Below the pieces are notes generated by a model. The model was not told where the DNA came from, made no database searches, and saw only the letters and a program-made list of their open reading frames with translations. Of a stretch of 64,000 nucleotides of DNA, positions 35,515 to 47,947 are shown piece by piece; position 1 is the first letter of the stretch; every line of letters starts with the position of its first letter. The position numbers and the translations under genes are program-made. Source of the stretch: Siphonodentalium dalli (taxonomy: Eukaryota; Mollusca; Scaphopoda; Gadilida; Siphonodentaliidae); NCBI GenBank assembly GCA_032622095.1, contig CP136066.1:193554816-193618815 (forward strand), given 5' to 3'.

Positions 35515-38500
35515 CAATCCAACCCCTCGTTGCCTTTATGCACCATCCCTATATATGCACATGGATCTCATGTTTACTACCATAACTGAAGTGTTCTGAA
35601 CGGAGCAGCAAATAATCATGCCAAAATAAATTATTTTCATAAATTTCATATCCAGCTTGTCAGAAAACAACGTCAGAAAACATGATGTTATTAATGAATT
35701 AAACGCAGTGACTGTTATTGGCGCAATCGTTACCGTAATGTTTATGCCCTAATAGTGCGTCCCGAATAAAGTAGTACACAATGGACCTATCCGTAGGTAC
35801 CGCCCCAATTTAAATTTTAGCCAATGAGCCGATAGCTTAATCGCCGAAGCGACATGTGCCTGCCTAGTAGTGTGAAAGACACCACAAGCGGCTCCTTGAC
35901 AACCATTGTAAGCCATAGGAAATTTACGAACACGAGAGCAAAATATGTGTTAAAAAGCTACAATGGTGTTGAAATGTACATGGGGAACATGTCCGGTTGA
36001 CGAACGATATTTATACACATGTTTTAGTTCGGTTTCCAAAATAAAAAAGTAACTAAGACATCTGTTTACGCTGGATTAAACAATGCCATTGACCACACTC
36101 GGATCCTTATGTTATTTAAATTCCAATATTAATATAACAGATTTCAAACTAAAACGTGGAAATAGTAGTCCCGATCGATGGTGCTCGAGGTATGGGAAAC
36201 TGATATCGTTATATTTATTTAGACAAAAGAGGGATTATAGATTAATTACCACATGTACACCTCCGTTTGGTTTATTTCATCAAGGTGTGAACTATTAGCA
36301 TAGCTTCGATATTAAATTTACTATTTGATATTGAAGTTATATAATGGCTTCATTTACACAGTTTGTTTCAACGTAAACATCGATCTTTGTTGGTTATCGG
36401 AAATGGCCTAACAATCACACCTGGTTGTTTGTTTAAATCTGGATCTATTTTTGTTTGCATCTAACGACAGCACTTTTACAAGATGCATATATACACACAT
36501 AGGTATCTTGAAAATCGTGAAACTCAGAAAGAAGCTATATTAACGTGTTACATGGCGTTTAACAACACAGTCCGTTCTCATCTAAAGCTATTTTAGTTAT
36601 GAATATGTAGCGAGATTGAGATGGCTTGTGGTGCTTAGTAACAGTAACCATGTAGCCTATTGGTTGGCGGTACACACGGATAGGTCCATTACATGTGTGC
36701 TTAGTTCAACCGTTGTGTTCTCTGAAATGGTACAGTCGATGTGTTTGGAATTTTCGACAATCTAAGTTTATTGCTACATTTTCCCCCAATGGGTATAGTG
36801 ATGGGATACTTTCTGGTTGGTTTTATTCGATGAAATAAGTCCACAATGTGTCTTTAATAGACGCATGTCGACGCCATTGTCCAAAATAATAAAACATAAC
36901 AAAATTATGACGGGGTGCAACGTTTTGTTCTTATGAAACATATTTGCACATATACATGTACGCACCCTCATGAGAATCTAATATATTATATTGGCCTGGT
37001 AAATTCGTTTTTACTCATATAGAGTTATTGCCGAGTGGAATACATTACCTGACATTGTTGTGGAAGCAGAAACTTTAATTCAAACCAATACCTGACTCGA
37101 TCCTATCGATATGATCTCACATACCTTTACGATGATTGAACCCTACTATTGTGACTCTATATATTCAAATTATTTTGTACTATCTGATGTGCCCGACTTC
37201 GACACGCTCAGTGGTGCCATAGATTGTGATGGGATTGAAAATAACTAATCGAATTATCACCTAGATGCCTCAAAATTGCGTTTTAGCTGTCAAAAAGTCG
37301 TGAAAATGTATAATTTCGATCATCAGGAACCGTCACAGATCAGTCAAGAACCATCACAAACCGGCGATAGAACGATTTCCGATGTAACAGTTCCTACACA
37401 GTGAAATTTACCGTCGCGCCAAAACGTCATTATATGACATTTTAGAAACCCATTGAAGATGTTATCTGTCTCCTCGCGTTGCCATTCATGTATTATAATG
37501 ATATGATTATATTGGAAACTGGTGTACCCTAGCGCAATTTAATACCAATCTACATGGTATACATGTGACTTAAATGTAAATAATTAAATCCACCCAAACT
37601 GTATATGAGATGTACCAGTAAATACACAAAAGAACAAGACCAACGCCAAGCGTGGAATATGCACCCGACGCTCAGTTTAGAGAGTGGGAAATACTAAATA
37701 TAAAATCATTTTGTATGGATGGGAAATTTTCTAAATCCAAAAGGTGGGTATCGTCTCTCTCTCTAATCTAGGCTATCAACACATGCGCCAAAGCACAACC
37801 AAAATCCGATGATCCATGCTCAAGTTAAAGCTGCAATGTTCTTAATTGGGACACACAATTCACAAATTTCAAAGCCAGACATGCCAGGACTGTAAATCTG
37901 GTAACAAATAATGGAAGAAATCCGTAGTATGTGTGTATCCCGTCTCCACAACCTGTGCTAGATTAACTGTATAATTAACACCAGAGTTACAGGCTGAACT
38001 GTTCGGACAGACTGACGGAACCATCGGAAATAATAAATATACACGGTGTCTCTTATATGCTTAAATAAGTTAAATACATATACACTGTGTCTTTCGTCAA
38101 CATTTGCTTCTATTATCTTTCTCCCAACGTTGTATTTCGTGATTATATGTTACCCTTGCGCAAGTTCACACAAATTTACGTACATATAAATACACAGAAC
38201 ATGTTCTATATATGATGTATGTATACATATATACAATACAAAGTGTCGCACGAGAATAATACTGTATATAAGCGCAATTAAAAAAAAATCGAGTATGATA
38301 TACCGTGGGAATCGGCAAGATATGAACTTCATGTTTGGAGCGAATGCCAGATAGTTGAGCCTTTTACGACGAAGCTATTGAACACTAACATACTGCTACA
38401 TATAACGCATTGAACTCAACATCTCAGGTTTATATTGTTGAATATCCATGCACAGCTTAGTATGTCAATGTTACATTATACATAGGCAATCTACAAACGT

Positions 38501-38580
38501 TCTGTTCTATACATGTATAATGTTACATATGCGCACATAAAAATAACACGATTCGCTGGTTGAGTATTCTTGTTCACCCC
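35515..38580. other. no gene recognised; old fragment of the duplicated block
   Basis: AT-rich DNA with short uninformative frames. 38,085-38,225 resembles 27,265-27,400 and 53,360-53,460 at low identity ('gttacccttgcgcaagttca' against 'attacccatatgcaatttca'), an older relative of the duplicated block. Another such fragment is at 41,225-41,370. Confidence 0.5.
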
Positions 38581-38584
38581 GTAT

Positions 38585-40765
38585 ATACGTGGTATCGCCA
38601 AACCCGACGCTGTCACCAAACCAGACTATGCGGTTTTGATAAATGAACATATCTTCCATCAGTTGAATCTATTTATCTCCCAGTTAAATGGTGATATCCA
38701 CTATTCAAAACATAATTTCGCAAAGCGGAATGTTTCCTCAATGGGATAGCGACCATAGCTTGCTCTCACCCCGATAAATTTAATAGAAATTCCGGCTCAT
38801 TTACGATTTTATCATAAAAAGTAGGCACCTTTTGACGTTAGGTAGTTCGTTTGGAACATAATTATCAGTCATAGATGGCGGATAATGCGTGTATCAATAG
38901 AAAAATATATGTTAAATTAACCATAAAATTGTCTAGCCTGCAGAGCGGTTCGCAAAAATGCTATGTGCGTCCAAGTGTGGGTACCCACCAAAATTTCGGG
39001 TATCAAAGCCGCAGATCGAGATGTCGCCAAACCAGTTATGGGATGTCAAAGATGCTATGATATACTTCACATTTTGACCGTTTCTGTTTAAAAATATCCC
39101 AATTATCAATAGGACAGGCCTATCGGGTCAATTCAAGGTCAAATCGCGAATTTTTATGGGATTTCGACGAAATTTTATACGTGTGGTTACTTTTGTCCAC
39201 TGAGTGTTTTCGACGGGTCAAATCGTGACCCCGACCTGACCTTCAAAATGATCAATTCGAGGTCAAATCGGGTAAAACCGGATGGATTTCGACGGGTACT
39301 TTTGTCCGGGCAGTGTTTTCGACGGGTCAAATCGTGACCCCACCTGACCTTGACCTTCAAAATATCAATTCGAGGTCAAATCGAGTAAAACCGGATGGAT
39401 TTCGACGGGTACTTTTGTCCGGGCAGTGTTTTGGACGGGTCAAATCGTGACGCCACCTGACCTTCACCTTCAAAATGGACAATTCAAGGTCAAATCGCCG
39501 AAAAGCAGAGGAGAAACAGCCCGGACGAAGTCGGGTCCACCTGCTAGCAGTATACATATAGGCTATTCTGTATTATTCGACATTATAGGCCCGGAACTGT
39601 ACAACGAATTGAAACATTAAATGAGTGTAATTCATGAGTTAGCAGGGACGTGGCTAGATGACCCTGTTGGAGGTGTTTACCTATGGTTTCTTAATGCACC
39701 CCTTCCAGTAACTTCTGTTTGCACCCACATGTTAGGTTCGAGTATTCATCGAGTTTACAACGGGTTCTTTCAACTGTGATATGACAACTCCTAAGTTTAG
39801 ATTTTTTTTTATCTGGTGACCATTTCAGTTCACAAATCTGGCCGAAATTATTTAGATTATCTAAATATGCGGTTTTTTGTCTGAAAACAATTTACACACT
39901 AAATATTAAAAAAAAAGGTTAGGAACCGGTTGAAGGGACTGATTATGGGTTTAATTATAATATAATTAATCCTTCCGCGCCCGGTGATTTCATGCGGAGT
40001 GGCTGTTTTTGCTTTGTTCACAGAGATAATTGAGATTATAGCTCCACTATACCACGAGACCTGATGATGAGTATAACGTGTCATGCATCGTAAATGCAAT
40101 TATCTTCAGGTACAGGTTTTGTTTTGTTGGGGGTGTCTCTCAACCTCGGTCAAACCATTCGACAGTTAAACTGTATACAATAGCACGTGGTGGCAATCAA
40201 GCGAGCAATTCGCAATGATAATTCTGATACAAAACATCGCAAGAAAAGATAAATAATTATGCGTGCTCTATCTATATCCACGAACACACTGGGCAACATC
40301 CGAATATCACATGTTCTGTTCTCTTAGTCAGGTAATTCATCCACTCTTTCGCTTATAGGACGGGGCAGTGGTATGTTGGTGTAACATAACACCTCCCCCT
40401 TACGTCGGTCAACACTTTCAACATTTGAAAATGTCTTGCCCGACATAACCCCACTTGGAAATTTCATTCCAAAACTTGATTCACATTTTTTAAGTATTTA
40501 GTGTGTAAATTGTTTTCAGACTAAAACTCGCATATTTAGATAATTTAAATAATTTCGGCCATATTTGTGAACTGAAATGGTGAGAGCAAGCTATGGTCGC
40601 TATCCCATTGAGGGAACATTCCGCTTTGCGAAATTATGTTTTGAATAGTGGATATCACCATTTAACTGTGAGATATATAATAGATTCATCTGGGGAAGAT
40701 ATGTTCATTTAACAAAACAGCATAGTCTGGGTTGGTGATACCCTCGGGTTTGGCGATACCACATA
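38585..40765. repeat. foldback with a 1.05-kb insertion in its left arm
   Basis: 38,585-38,770 is the reverse complement of 40,572-40,765 (landmark 'gagcaagctatggtcgctat'), and 39,822-39,905 that of 40,495-40,572 (landmark 'acagtttacacacta'-type stretch). The two parts are contiguous in the right arm but separated by 38,771-39,821 in the left, so that segment is an insertion, possibly with a 3-bp ACC duplication. Confidence 0.75.
39120..39547 (+). mobile_element. Helitron-like fragment ending in hairpin plus CTAG
   Basis: Repeats of GTGTTTTGGACGGGTCAAAT and 'gaccttcaaaatgg' run at ~115-bp spacing. The 3' end has the hairpin GCCCGGACGAAGTCGGG followed by CTAG at 39,544-39,547, the arrangement of Helitron 3' ends. 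The 5' end is not recognisable, and the base after CTAG is C rather than the usual T. Sister copies are at 59,468 and 63.2-64.0 kb. Confidence 0.55.
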
Positions 40766-41224
40766 CATGGGGTGTTGTTGTAATATTAAGAAAGCGATGC
40801 ATCCCAAAATGCGGTCTCGTGACCTGTATAAAATAAATTATAACACGACACCTTCTATCCCTAACTATGTGCCAAACATTCATAACATATCGCACTGTTG
40901 ATGTCAGTGTTAAAGTGTGTTATGTCCAAAAGCTGAAAGCGGAATGGAACAAATTGCTTCGAAACATGATATATTCCCAGTGAAAAAATCGTCAAAAATG
41001 GTTTGGTTTTAACCTTATGTTCATTTCGTGCACGTATTGAGACCCCCCTCCGCAAACAAAGAAACAACACAATTATGCGTATACAACGATCGTTCAACAG
41101 ATTGGTTGCTCAGATATTATCAAAATTGTTTTCAAAATCTCAACATTTTCAAATGGCGTTTGCCCTCACTACTATTTGTTGTGGTTAGAGCAGCATATCC
41201 CCGGCCGACGATATGTTTGTTAAC

Positions 41225-41370
41225 TTATGTGTTATATGCATGGGGTGCGAGGTTTCATTGCCAACTATTGGGAATGTTCAGCCTATAATATCTCCCTTTA
41301 TAGAAGGTTGGAAATATTCCAACTGATAACCAATTTTGTCTAAAACATTGACCGAAAGTAGGAAATAATA
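41225..41370 (+). repeat. third, older fragment of the duplicated block
   Basis: 'ggtgcgaggtttc ... ttgggaa(t/tt)ttcagcc ... ccctttatagaaggttgg' matches 53,600-53,700 and 27,520-27,620. No coding. Confidence 0.6.
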
Positions 41371-42135
41371 ATAATCTTAGTTTTATTTGTATTAATTTTG
41401 AGCTTCCATTTTTCACATTAGTTCTTAATGCGATCAAGGAAAGATGGCAGACCTTCGTTGCTTTCAGATACAGGATCAAATTATTAGCATACATAAGAAT
41501 ATTGGTAAAAGTCAATTCCAATTTAATTTGGTCAGTTTCAGAGAAGCGAATTATTTCTGGTAAATCTTATTAAAGAAGAGGGCTTAGACCAACACCTTAT
41601 CGCGCACCACTCCTTGCTACCCATGTTTCTAAAAAGTGGATGCTCCGTCTAGGTTTAGAGTACATATGATTAATAAGTTTATATAAGTTTCCACATATTC
41701 CTAATTTCAATATATTTCTGAAATAGCCCTTGTTGGAACATTGAATCGAATGCTTTGTAATATGCATTGACGTAACACTGAATCAAATGCTTTAGACATG
41801 TCCACAAAACATATTTCAACAATAAATGAGAAGAACTATGTGATTTTAATGAAACATACCATGCCTATGAATATATATTCGAGCTCAACTGGACCACAAA
41901 TATATATATGATGATATAAATTAAATGATTAACACAATTTATGACATATGAACTCTTTATCTTCACAAGCTGTCGGTTTTCGTCGTCAACGGATGATAAC
42001 TGAATGACCAGATAATGCTTACAAGAAGTACAGCTCGTTAACGTCCGATTAGTGACGCGAGTATCTGTGAAATAACGTACAGACCAGAAATGGCGGGAAA
42101 ACGTTGACAATGTAAATTCAGTGAAATCAACTCAT

Positions 42136-42474
42136 CTAGATTTCACTCCATGCCGCCATGAACCATCTGTCGACTCTGTTGATCTGAACGCGAATATCCG
42201 GCATCAAAATTCTTATACTTGATATCCTGTCGATGTCCATTGAACCGAACATCGACAGGACATCAAGGATAAGAATTTTGGTTTGCCATGACCGTGCATT
42301 TCAACGAACCTGGACATTCGGTGTCGGATATTCGCGTTCCGATTCTAAGAAACGGTTTACCTAAATTTACAACGGCGAAAGGTCAAGGAGCAGCGTCTAA
42401 TTGCGATGTTCGGCAACTTTTCGGTTGGAATAAACGTCGACAAAGGGTTCATGACGGCATGGAGTGAAATCTAG
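42136..42474. mobile_element. MITE, ~340 bp, nested inverted repeats
   Basis: The terminal segments CTAGATTTCACTCCATGCCG and its complement enclose a second inverted repeat ('gaacgcgaatatccgg' and 'aacatcgacaggacatcaag'). The whole can fold into one long hairpin. No coding. Confidence 0.7.
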
Positions 42475-42635
42475 AGAAGTGATTTCCGAAAAGTTGGGAA
42501 ATTGTGAACTCTGTCTTGGTTATTAAACATATTATTTAATCAGCTGACAACATACTCATCACCATCATCATTATCCATCCGTATCCAGTCATTATCATTA
42601 CCATGATCCTTAATATCGTCGTATCCGCTGCAATA

Positions 42636-43155
42636 CCACCCCTGGTAAAAAGTGGTCCTGCGAATTTACTATGATGCGGTTGGTTCCTGCTGAATTGCTA
42701 TGATGCGGGTAAGGCAAACTGATGCTGTCAACAAAAAGTACCATTATATTTTTTTAATTTGACTTTTTCGCCGTGTTCCGATAAACTGAACATATACAGG
42801 AAAAGCCATTATGCGTATAAACTTTCAAAAACATATTTATTGCGAAATATTTTGAATACTGGTTGTATCAGTTGTTGAAAATCCACTATAATTAAGATGA
42901 TTATTCGCGTCGTTTTAGAAACACAAGCGCAGTCGTTATTATATTGTTCAAAAATATATATGTTCTTGAATGTTTCATACAGACACTTGCTTTTTCTCAA
43001 ATTTCTCCGATAACCAAACACCGCGAAAATGACAACGTTAGAAAAAATAACGGTACTTTATCGTAACGGCATCAGTTTACCCTACCCGCATCATAGCAAT
43101 TCAGCAGGACCACCAGCATCATAGTATATTAGCAGGACCACTTGACCAGGGGTGA
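42636..43155. mobile_element. MITE, ~520 bp, TIRs rich in 'cgcatcatagcaattcagca'
   Basis: 42,645-42,735 and 43,065-43,150 are inverted: 'atgatgcggttggttcctgc' and 'tgaattgctatgatgcgggt' on the left, complements on the right. The ~330-bp interior is AT-rich without a frame of interest. Confidence 0.6.
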
Positions 43156-43204
43156 ATATACAGAGTGGTCGTAATCTTAATTGCATTCATTTCTATAATC
43201 AGCA

Positions 43205-43620
43205 TAATTGTCGTCGTGTTCTCATCATTTTTGTCATCATCGCCATCATCGTGACCCATCAACATCATCGCCATCATCAGCGTCGTAAATATTGTTCCAT
43301 AATCGTCATCTATATCGACATTATCATCATCATATTCAAATCATCATTTACCATCGCCATCGCCATCCTCATCATCACACATATAACAATAATCATCATA
43401 ATAATCATCATAATAATCACCATTATACATTCATTATCATAATCCTCATCATCATCATAATCCTCATCATCATCATAATCCTCATCATCATCATAATCCT
43501 CATCATCATCATAATCCTCATCATCACACACATAATAATAAGCATAAGTAGAAGGAGTGTCGTCTTTTATAATCACTATCGCCATTCTCATCATCACCAC
43601 CATCACTAATAATCTGAATC
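43205..43620 (+). repeat. CAT/ATC simple repeat with five 18-bp units
   Basis: Low-complexity (CAT)n-rich DNA. At 43,436-43,527 a unit 'tcatcatcatcataatcc' occurs five times. The His/Ile- and Asp/Tyr-rich frames on both strands are repeat translations. Confidence 0.85.
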
Positions 43621-45420
43621 ATAATCATCGCCATATTCATTATAATAATCATCATCATGAGTATAATAGCACCCTTGTTTAGTGGTAGTTCCATCCACCA
43701 GTTTAGTGCGAGTTCCACCCACTTGTTTAGTGTGAGTTCCATCCACTTGTTTAGCGGGAGTTCCATACCCTGATTCAGCGGGAGTTCCATACCCTGATTC
43801 AGCGGGAGTTCCATACCCTGATTCAGCGGGAGTTCCATACCCTGATTTAGCGGGAGTTCCATACCCTGATTTAGCGGGAGTTCCATACCCTGAGTTAGCG
43901 GGAGTTCCATACCCTGATTCAGCGGCAGTTCCATACCCTGATTTAGCGGGAGTTCCATACCCTGATTTAGCGGGAGTTTCATACCCTGATTCAGCGGCAG
44001 TTCCATACCCTGATTTAGCGGGAGTTCCATACCCTGACATAGCGGGTGTTTCATACCCTGATTTAGCGGGAGTTCCATACCCTGATTTAGCGGGAGTTCC
44101 ATATCCTGATTTAGCGGGAGTTCCATACCCTGTTTCAGCGGGAGTTCCATACCCTGATTTAGCGGGAGTTCCATACCCTGATTTAGCGGCAGTTCCATAC
44201 CCTGATTTAGCGGGAGTTCCATGCCCTGATTTAGCGGGAGTTCCATGCCATGATTTAGCGGGAGTTCCATACCCTGATTCAGCGGGAGTTCCATACCCTG
44301 ATTTTGCGGGAGTTCTATACCCTGATTTAGCGGGAGTTTCATACCCTGATTTAGCGGGAGTTCCATACCCTGATTTAGCGGGAGTTTCATACCCTGATTT
44401 AGCGGGAGTTCTATACCCTGATTTAGCGGGAGTTTCATACCCTGATTTAGCGGGAGTTCCATACCCTGAATTAGCGGGAGTTCCATACCCTGATTTAGCG
44501 GGAGTTCCATACCATGATTTAGAAGGAGTTCCATACCCTGATTTAGCGGGAGTTCCATATACTGTTTTAGCGGGAGTTTCATCCACTGATTTAGTGGGAG
44601 CGACATCCGCTGGTTGATTGGGAGTTACACACATAAGTTTGTCAATAGTTCCATCTGCTAATTTACAAGATCCATCAAGTAAACTCCGGAGTGAGTCCAA
44701 CATATTTTCATCTGTTTGGAATGTCAGCTCGGACAAACTTCTTGATAATGTGTTGATTTTTGTTATCTGGCTTCTAGAATTTGATAAAACTTGTTTGCCA
44801 TGTATGCTGATGGTGCTCACTCTATCAACCAGTTTAGCATCATCCTTCAAATCAACACTGGACAGTGGTGGTGTACCTAGAGATCCCCCCTCGTCACATG
44901 CCGCCGCTCCTTCGTGGGCCCCCGAGGATGACACCTTACTACATGTAGCCACATCCAGTATATTGCCTTGTGCGATTTCTCGAGCCACAATATCAATTTG
45001 GCCACAAAGAGCAACGACACTCTTGTCATATTGTGTGCCCATTGTGCGTTTCTTCAATAAATTGTCCTTGGCCTGTTGAATTGCTTTCAGTTTACGCTTA
45101 TCTACTGAAGCCATCACAGCGTCGAAGTATTTCGAAACTTCCGAGATCAAGTGTTTCTCCTTGTCATTACACATATCCACCATAGAGACCCCACACAGCT
45201 GTCCTCGCGTTGTTCGCATATCTTCTTCGTTACTCCTGATGTCAAGTTTGAAGTGTGCAATTGCTTTTGTGAGATCTTCAATTTTGCACCCATCGTAAGT
45301 GTTGCCATGACATTCCGCACAGCAAGTGATACGGTGCACGAAACAGAAGCTATATTTCGAATAGTGGATGTCGCAAACCTGTTGTTCCATGCCTGTCAAT
45401 GGCCCAAAACCACTAGTACT
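43606..45420 (-). CDS. terminal exon of a B-box protein with coiled-coil-like region and octapeptide repeat tail
   Basis: The exon probably begins at 45,420, because the preceding minus-strand bases are a pyrimidine-rich tract ending TTTGTTTCAG, a good splice acceptor; an internal ATG (residue 14 of the open frame) is the alternative start. The N-terminal part has Cys/His spacing of a B-box zinc finger (C-x2-H-x6-C-x2-H-x4-C-x2-C, then H and C further on), as in TRIM proteins. About 100 residues follow with helical, charged character (LTKAIAHFKLDIRSNEEDM and KHLISEVSKYFDAVMASVD), compatible with the coiled coil of that family. No RING domain is seen; it would lie in an upstream exon. From about residue 275 the protein is a run of GTPAKSGY-like octapeptides, ending in a short acidic Tyr-rich tail that finishes DSDY. 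Function not assignable; TRIM-like is inference. Confidence 0.65.
   Translation of the reverse strand, partial: STSGFGPLTGMEQQVCDIHYSKYSFCFVHRITCCAECHGNTYDGCKIEDLTKAIAHFKLDIRSNEEDMRTTRGQLCGVSMVDMCNDKEKHLISEVSKYFDAVMASVDKRKLKAIQQAKDNLLKKRTMGTQYDKSVVALCGQIDIVAREIAQGNILDVATCSKVSSSGAHEGAAACDEGGSLGTPPLSSVDLKDDAKLVDRVSTISIHGKQVLSNSRSQITKINTLSRSLSELTFQTDENMLDSLRSLLDGSCKLADGTIDKLMCVTPNQPADVAPTKSVDETPAKTVYGTPAKSGYGTPSKSWYGTPAKSGYGTPANSGYGTPAKSGYETPAKSGYRTPAKSGYETPAKSGYGTPAKSGYETPAKSGYRTPAKSGYGTPAESGYGTPAKSWHGTPAKSGHGTPAKSGYGTAAKSGYGTPAKSGYGTPAETGYGTPAKSGYGTPAKSGYGTPAKSGYETPAMSGYGTPAKSGYGTAAESGYETPAKSGYGTPAKSGYGTAAESGYGTPANSGYGTPAKSGYGTPAKSGYGTPAESGYGTPAESGYGTPAESGYGTPAKQVDGTHTKQVGGTRTKLVDGTTTKQGCYYTHDDDYYNEYGDDYDSDY
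43745..44605 (-). repeat. in-frame 24-bp minisatellite, about 35 copies, coding for GTPAKSGY-type octapeptides
   Basis: The unit 'ggagttccataccctgattt' plus 'agcg' (plus-strand view) is repeated without frame loss. Variants change single residues (GTPAESGY, GTAAKSGY, ETPAKSGY, RTPAKSGY, GTPAKSWH). Because 24 is a multiple of 3, a second minus-strand frame (ELPLNQGM repeats) also stays open and is a shadow. Confidence 0.9.
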
Positions 45421-45429
45421 CTGAAACAA

Positions 45430-46105
45430 AACAAAATATATTGTGTATAGTATGTCCGAGTCATTGTAGTCCGGAATTTGTGGCTTCGTATGTGTCGTTT
45501 ATAGATAAACTAGCTGAACAATCTCTTTTTTGAGCCTTTATTCAGCGTCGGTGAGGCACCTAGTGGCATGCGGCCCATTTGTGCGTTATGGGCCTGCGGC
45601 CACCGTGTAAGCTTCGCGCACATTTTGATCTTATAGACAGAGCTTTTATTCAGCGGCGGCCCCTTTGTGCATATTCTGATCGTTTAAAGGGATCATGTAT
45701 ACACTAAATCTGACCATTTATGGGACCATCTCCTTTTATACTCAACAGAATATATGCAACAAATGAATGAATTTGAGCCATGGATTAGTGCAGAACACAC
45801 CCATGTGCTCAATGAACGAAGCAACATATAGGCCGTTATAACATCCGTCGGGTACCGCGACTCATCAAATCGGTCCGGGGGCCTGGGAGAAAAAATCGGA
45901 CAGAAGACGGTGGGCTTTATTCCGCGTTGGAGGAGCCTGCGGCCTGTGGCTCCTGTGTGCCCTACATATACTTTTTGAACACTGTTTTAATAGCAGGCTT
46001 ACTTGAGTCGCGCAGAAGGTGTCGATCGAATAACATATAACACCGTAATATAACAATGAGGGCGATTTCGACCACAGTCCATTAGCCGTAAATATGTGTG
46101 ATTGG
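45430..46105. other. no gene recognised upstream of the B-box exon
   Basis: This would be intron of the minus-strand gene if the acceptor at 45,421 is used. Short direct similarities exist between 45,530-45,680 (two 'ttattcagcg(t/g)cgg' stretches) and 45,880-45,960 ('cctgcggcc'). No RING-coding exon was found here. Confidence 0.45.
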
Positions 46106-46109
46106 CCGG

Positions 46110-46960
46110 GTCAAGGGAAATCACCTAAGACAATGCGATCACAGGCCCCTGGGGAAAATATCAGGTATACCAATATATACTGTAACAGTGACAAGGTTCA
46201 CAAGTCCGATTTTGGGGAAAAAACACACCATCTATCATATTGCTCATAGATTTTCAATATCGTTCAAATCAGTCACTATATATTTCAGTGAATCGTATTG
46301 GCCATGAAATTTCCTTTCCTTTGATGCATAATTCCATACTATCAAACGAAAGGAAATCGAGAGATATCGTACCGAAAACTTGCAATATCTACTTGAAATT
46401 TGGGAGTAAAACGGGTCGTCAGTCTCCCTGTCCGCCTAATATATTCATTAATTCTAAACAATTGTCAACTCAGCCAAAATATGCCCCAGTGTATGTTATA
46501 GGGCCCCAGTGTATGTTATAGGGCATACAATTTCTTTCGTTTGATATATAACTTGACGAAGTCTATTTAAGCGAAGTCGACATATCCCGCGGGGAATTCG
46601 CAGGTTCGGCAATTGTGATCGCAAGAATTGAATTGGTATATATATCCGTGTATAATCACTACTTACCGGACTGACGACCGCTTTTCGTCGATAGGTTTTG
46701 CTAGTTTTCGATACGGTATACCGACTTCTGCTCGTTTGATAATATCGAATTATACATCAAAAGCAAGGAAATTTCATGGCCAATAAGAAACAATGAAATA
46801 TATTGTGACTGAGATGATAGATTTTGAGATTTTTGAGGAATATGATAGATGGTGTGTTTTTCCCGAATTCGGACTTGTGAACCTTGTCACTGTTATAGTA
46901 TATATTGGTATATCTGGTATTTATCCCCAGTGGCATGTGAATGCGATTGAATATAGTAAT
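46110..46960. repeat. foldback of ~850 bp, arms ~220 bp
   Basis: 46,130-46,345 and 46,735-46,960 are reverse complements with moderate divergence (landmarks 'gtgacaaggttcacaagtcc' and 'ggccatgaaatttcctt'). The interior is non-coding. 'gccccagtgtatgttatagg' occurs twice near 46,480-46,525. Confidence 0.75.
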
Positions 46961-47945
46961 GCATAAGTATCACAGTGTGTAAGCCCGTACTCGAGGATTT
47001 GCCGTTCTTCGGATAATCATATATTTTCGCCTATTTAGACTGCGGTATCTTTGTGCAAACGACGTTTTCACACACTAAATTAGAATATTTTCTTGCAGAT
47101 TCTCTTTTCTCAATATCAAGATTGATGGCTAAAGGTATATATCCAACCAAATTGGGCATTTGGAATAATGTTGCAAAGATATTCCTCATTTAGTTGGCAA
47201 ATTTATCCCACCGGAGTGTAAAATGTGATCTTGGGAAACCCCTTTAAATTCATGCTGCACAATGTGAGTACATGTATTCCATTGTGGGGACATTAGTCTT
47301 GTGTCGAAAAGTCATTTGAAACACGCAGAAATAAACTGTGGTTCAGATGGTCGACGTTTTAGTATGAACTCGACTGTACCACATTAGCCGATCGCATAGA
47401 AAAACTGTAACCTTTTCGTCGATATGACTGTAACCATTAGCCGATATCGATTGTTTTATCGATATTATGATTCAAATCGACAGATAACGCACTATATAAA
47501 GCATATGTTGCATGTGCACACGATGTCTGTGGCGTGCCTTAGTATGGATATGTACAAAAACCTCCCCAGTTACAATACGTGGCTGAATTGGTCAATTCGG
47601 CATGCTTCTGTTTATTGGTGGGGATTTTGTTACACCAGTTATATTAAACTGTAGAGTGCTAGGATATGTGGATCTCACCACAATTGATCTTTCCACAGCT
47701 GTCAATCAAATGATCATTATCAGATATTTTCGCCCAATCTGCGACTGAGCCGGTCGCTTGCTGCAATGCAAATTCTGATGCATCTTTCTTCGCCTTAATT
47801 TTGATATCCGTGCATACTTTCAGTGTTGAATTGCCTATTTCAATTTATTACATGATCATACTCCATTCAATGAACCCATTCTATACATTTTGATATTAAA
47901 CGTTCGTCAGAAAACAGGAAATAGTACCAGGTGACCTTTGACTTC
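46960..47945. other. no gene recognised
   Basis: AT-rich DNA between the foldback and the Gypsy element. No LTR or gag-like frame is visible before the protease region, which fits a 5'-truncated element. Confidence 0.5.
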
Positions 47946-47947
47946 CG

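Larger units (their letters stand above)
24950..35515. repeat. segmental duplication, copy 1 (partner 51,430-60,910)
   Basis: Landmarks shared in the same order and orientation with copy 2 are 'tttgtcccg' / 'ggtaggcctat' at the left edge, the 'aaacataaactt' block, 'gctcaatacaacaaacc', the poly-G tract, the GATATC element, the minus-strand DNRRL gene, 'ctggtctcgacacgt', and 'gagcaatttgtaacgaggac' near the right edge. Specific to copy 1 are the MITE at 25,821-26,277, the palindrome at 26,446-26,638, the segment 31,800-34,090 and the TTAA element at 34,494-34,973. Confidence 0.88.

Noticed and set aside
43152-43609. His/Ile-rich frames, possible metal-binding peptide
   Set aside because: (CAT)n simple sequence; no initiation or conserved context.
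43524-44606. 360-codon minus-strand frame of ELPLNQGM repeats
   Set aside because: Shadow frame of the 24-bp minisatellite; the B-box-linked frame explains the same DNA and has a domain and a splice acceptor.
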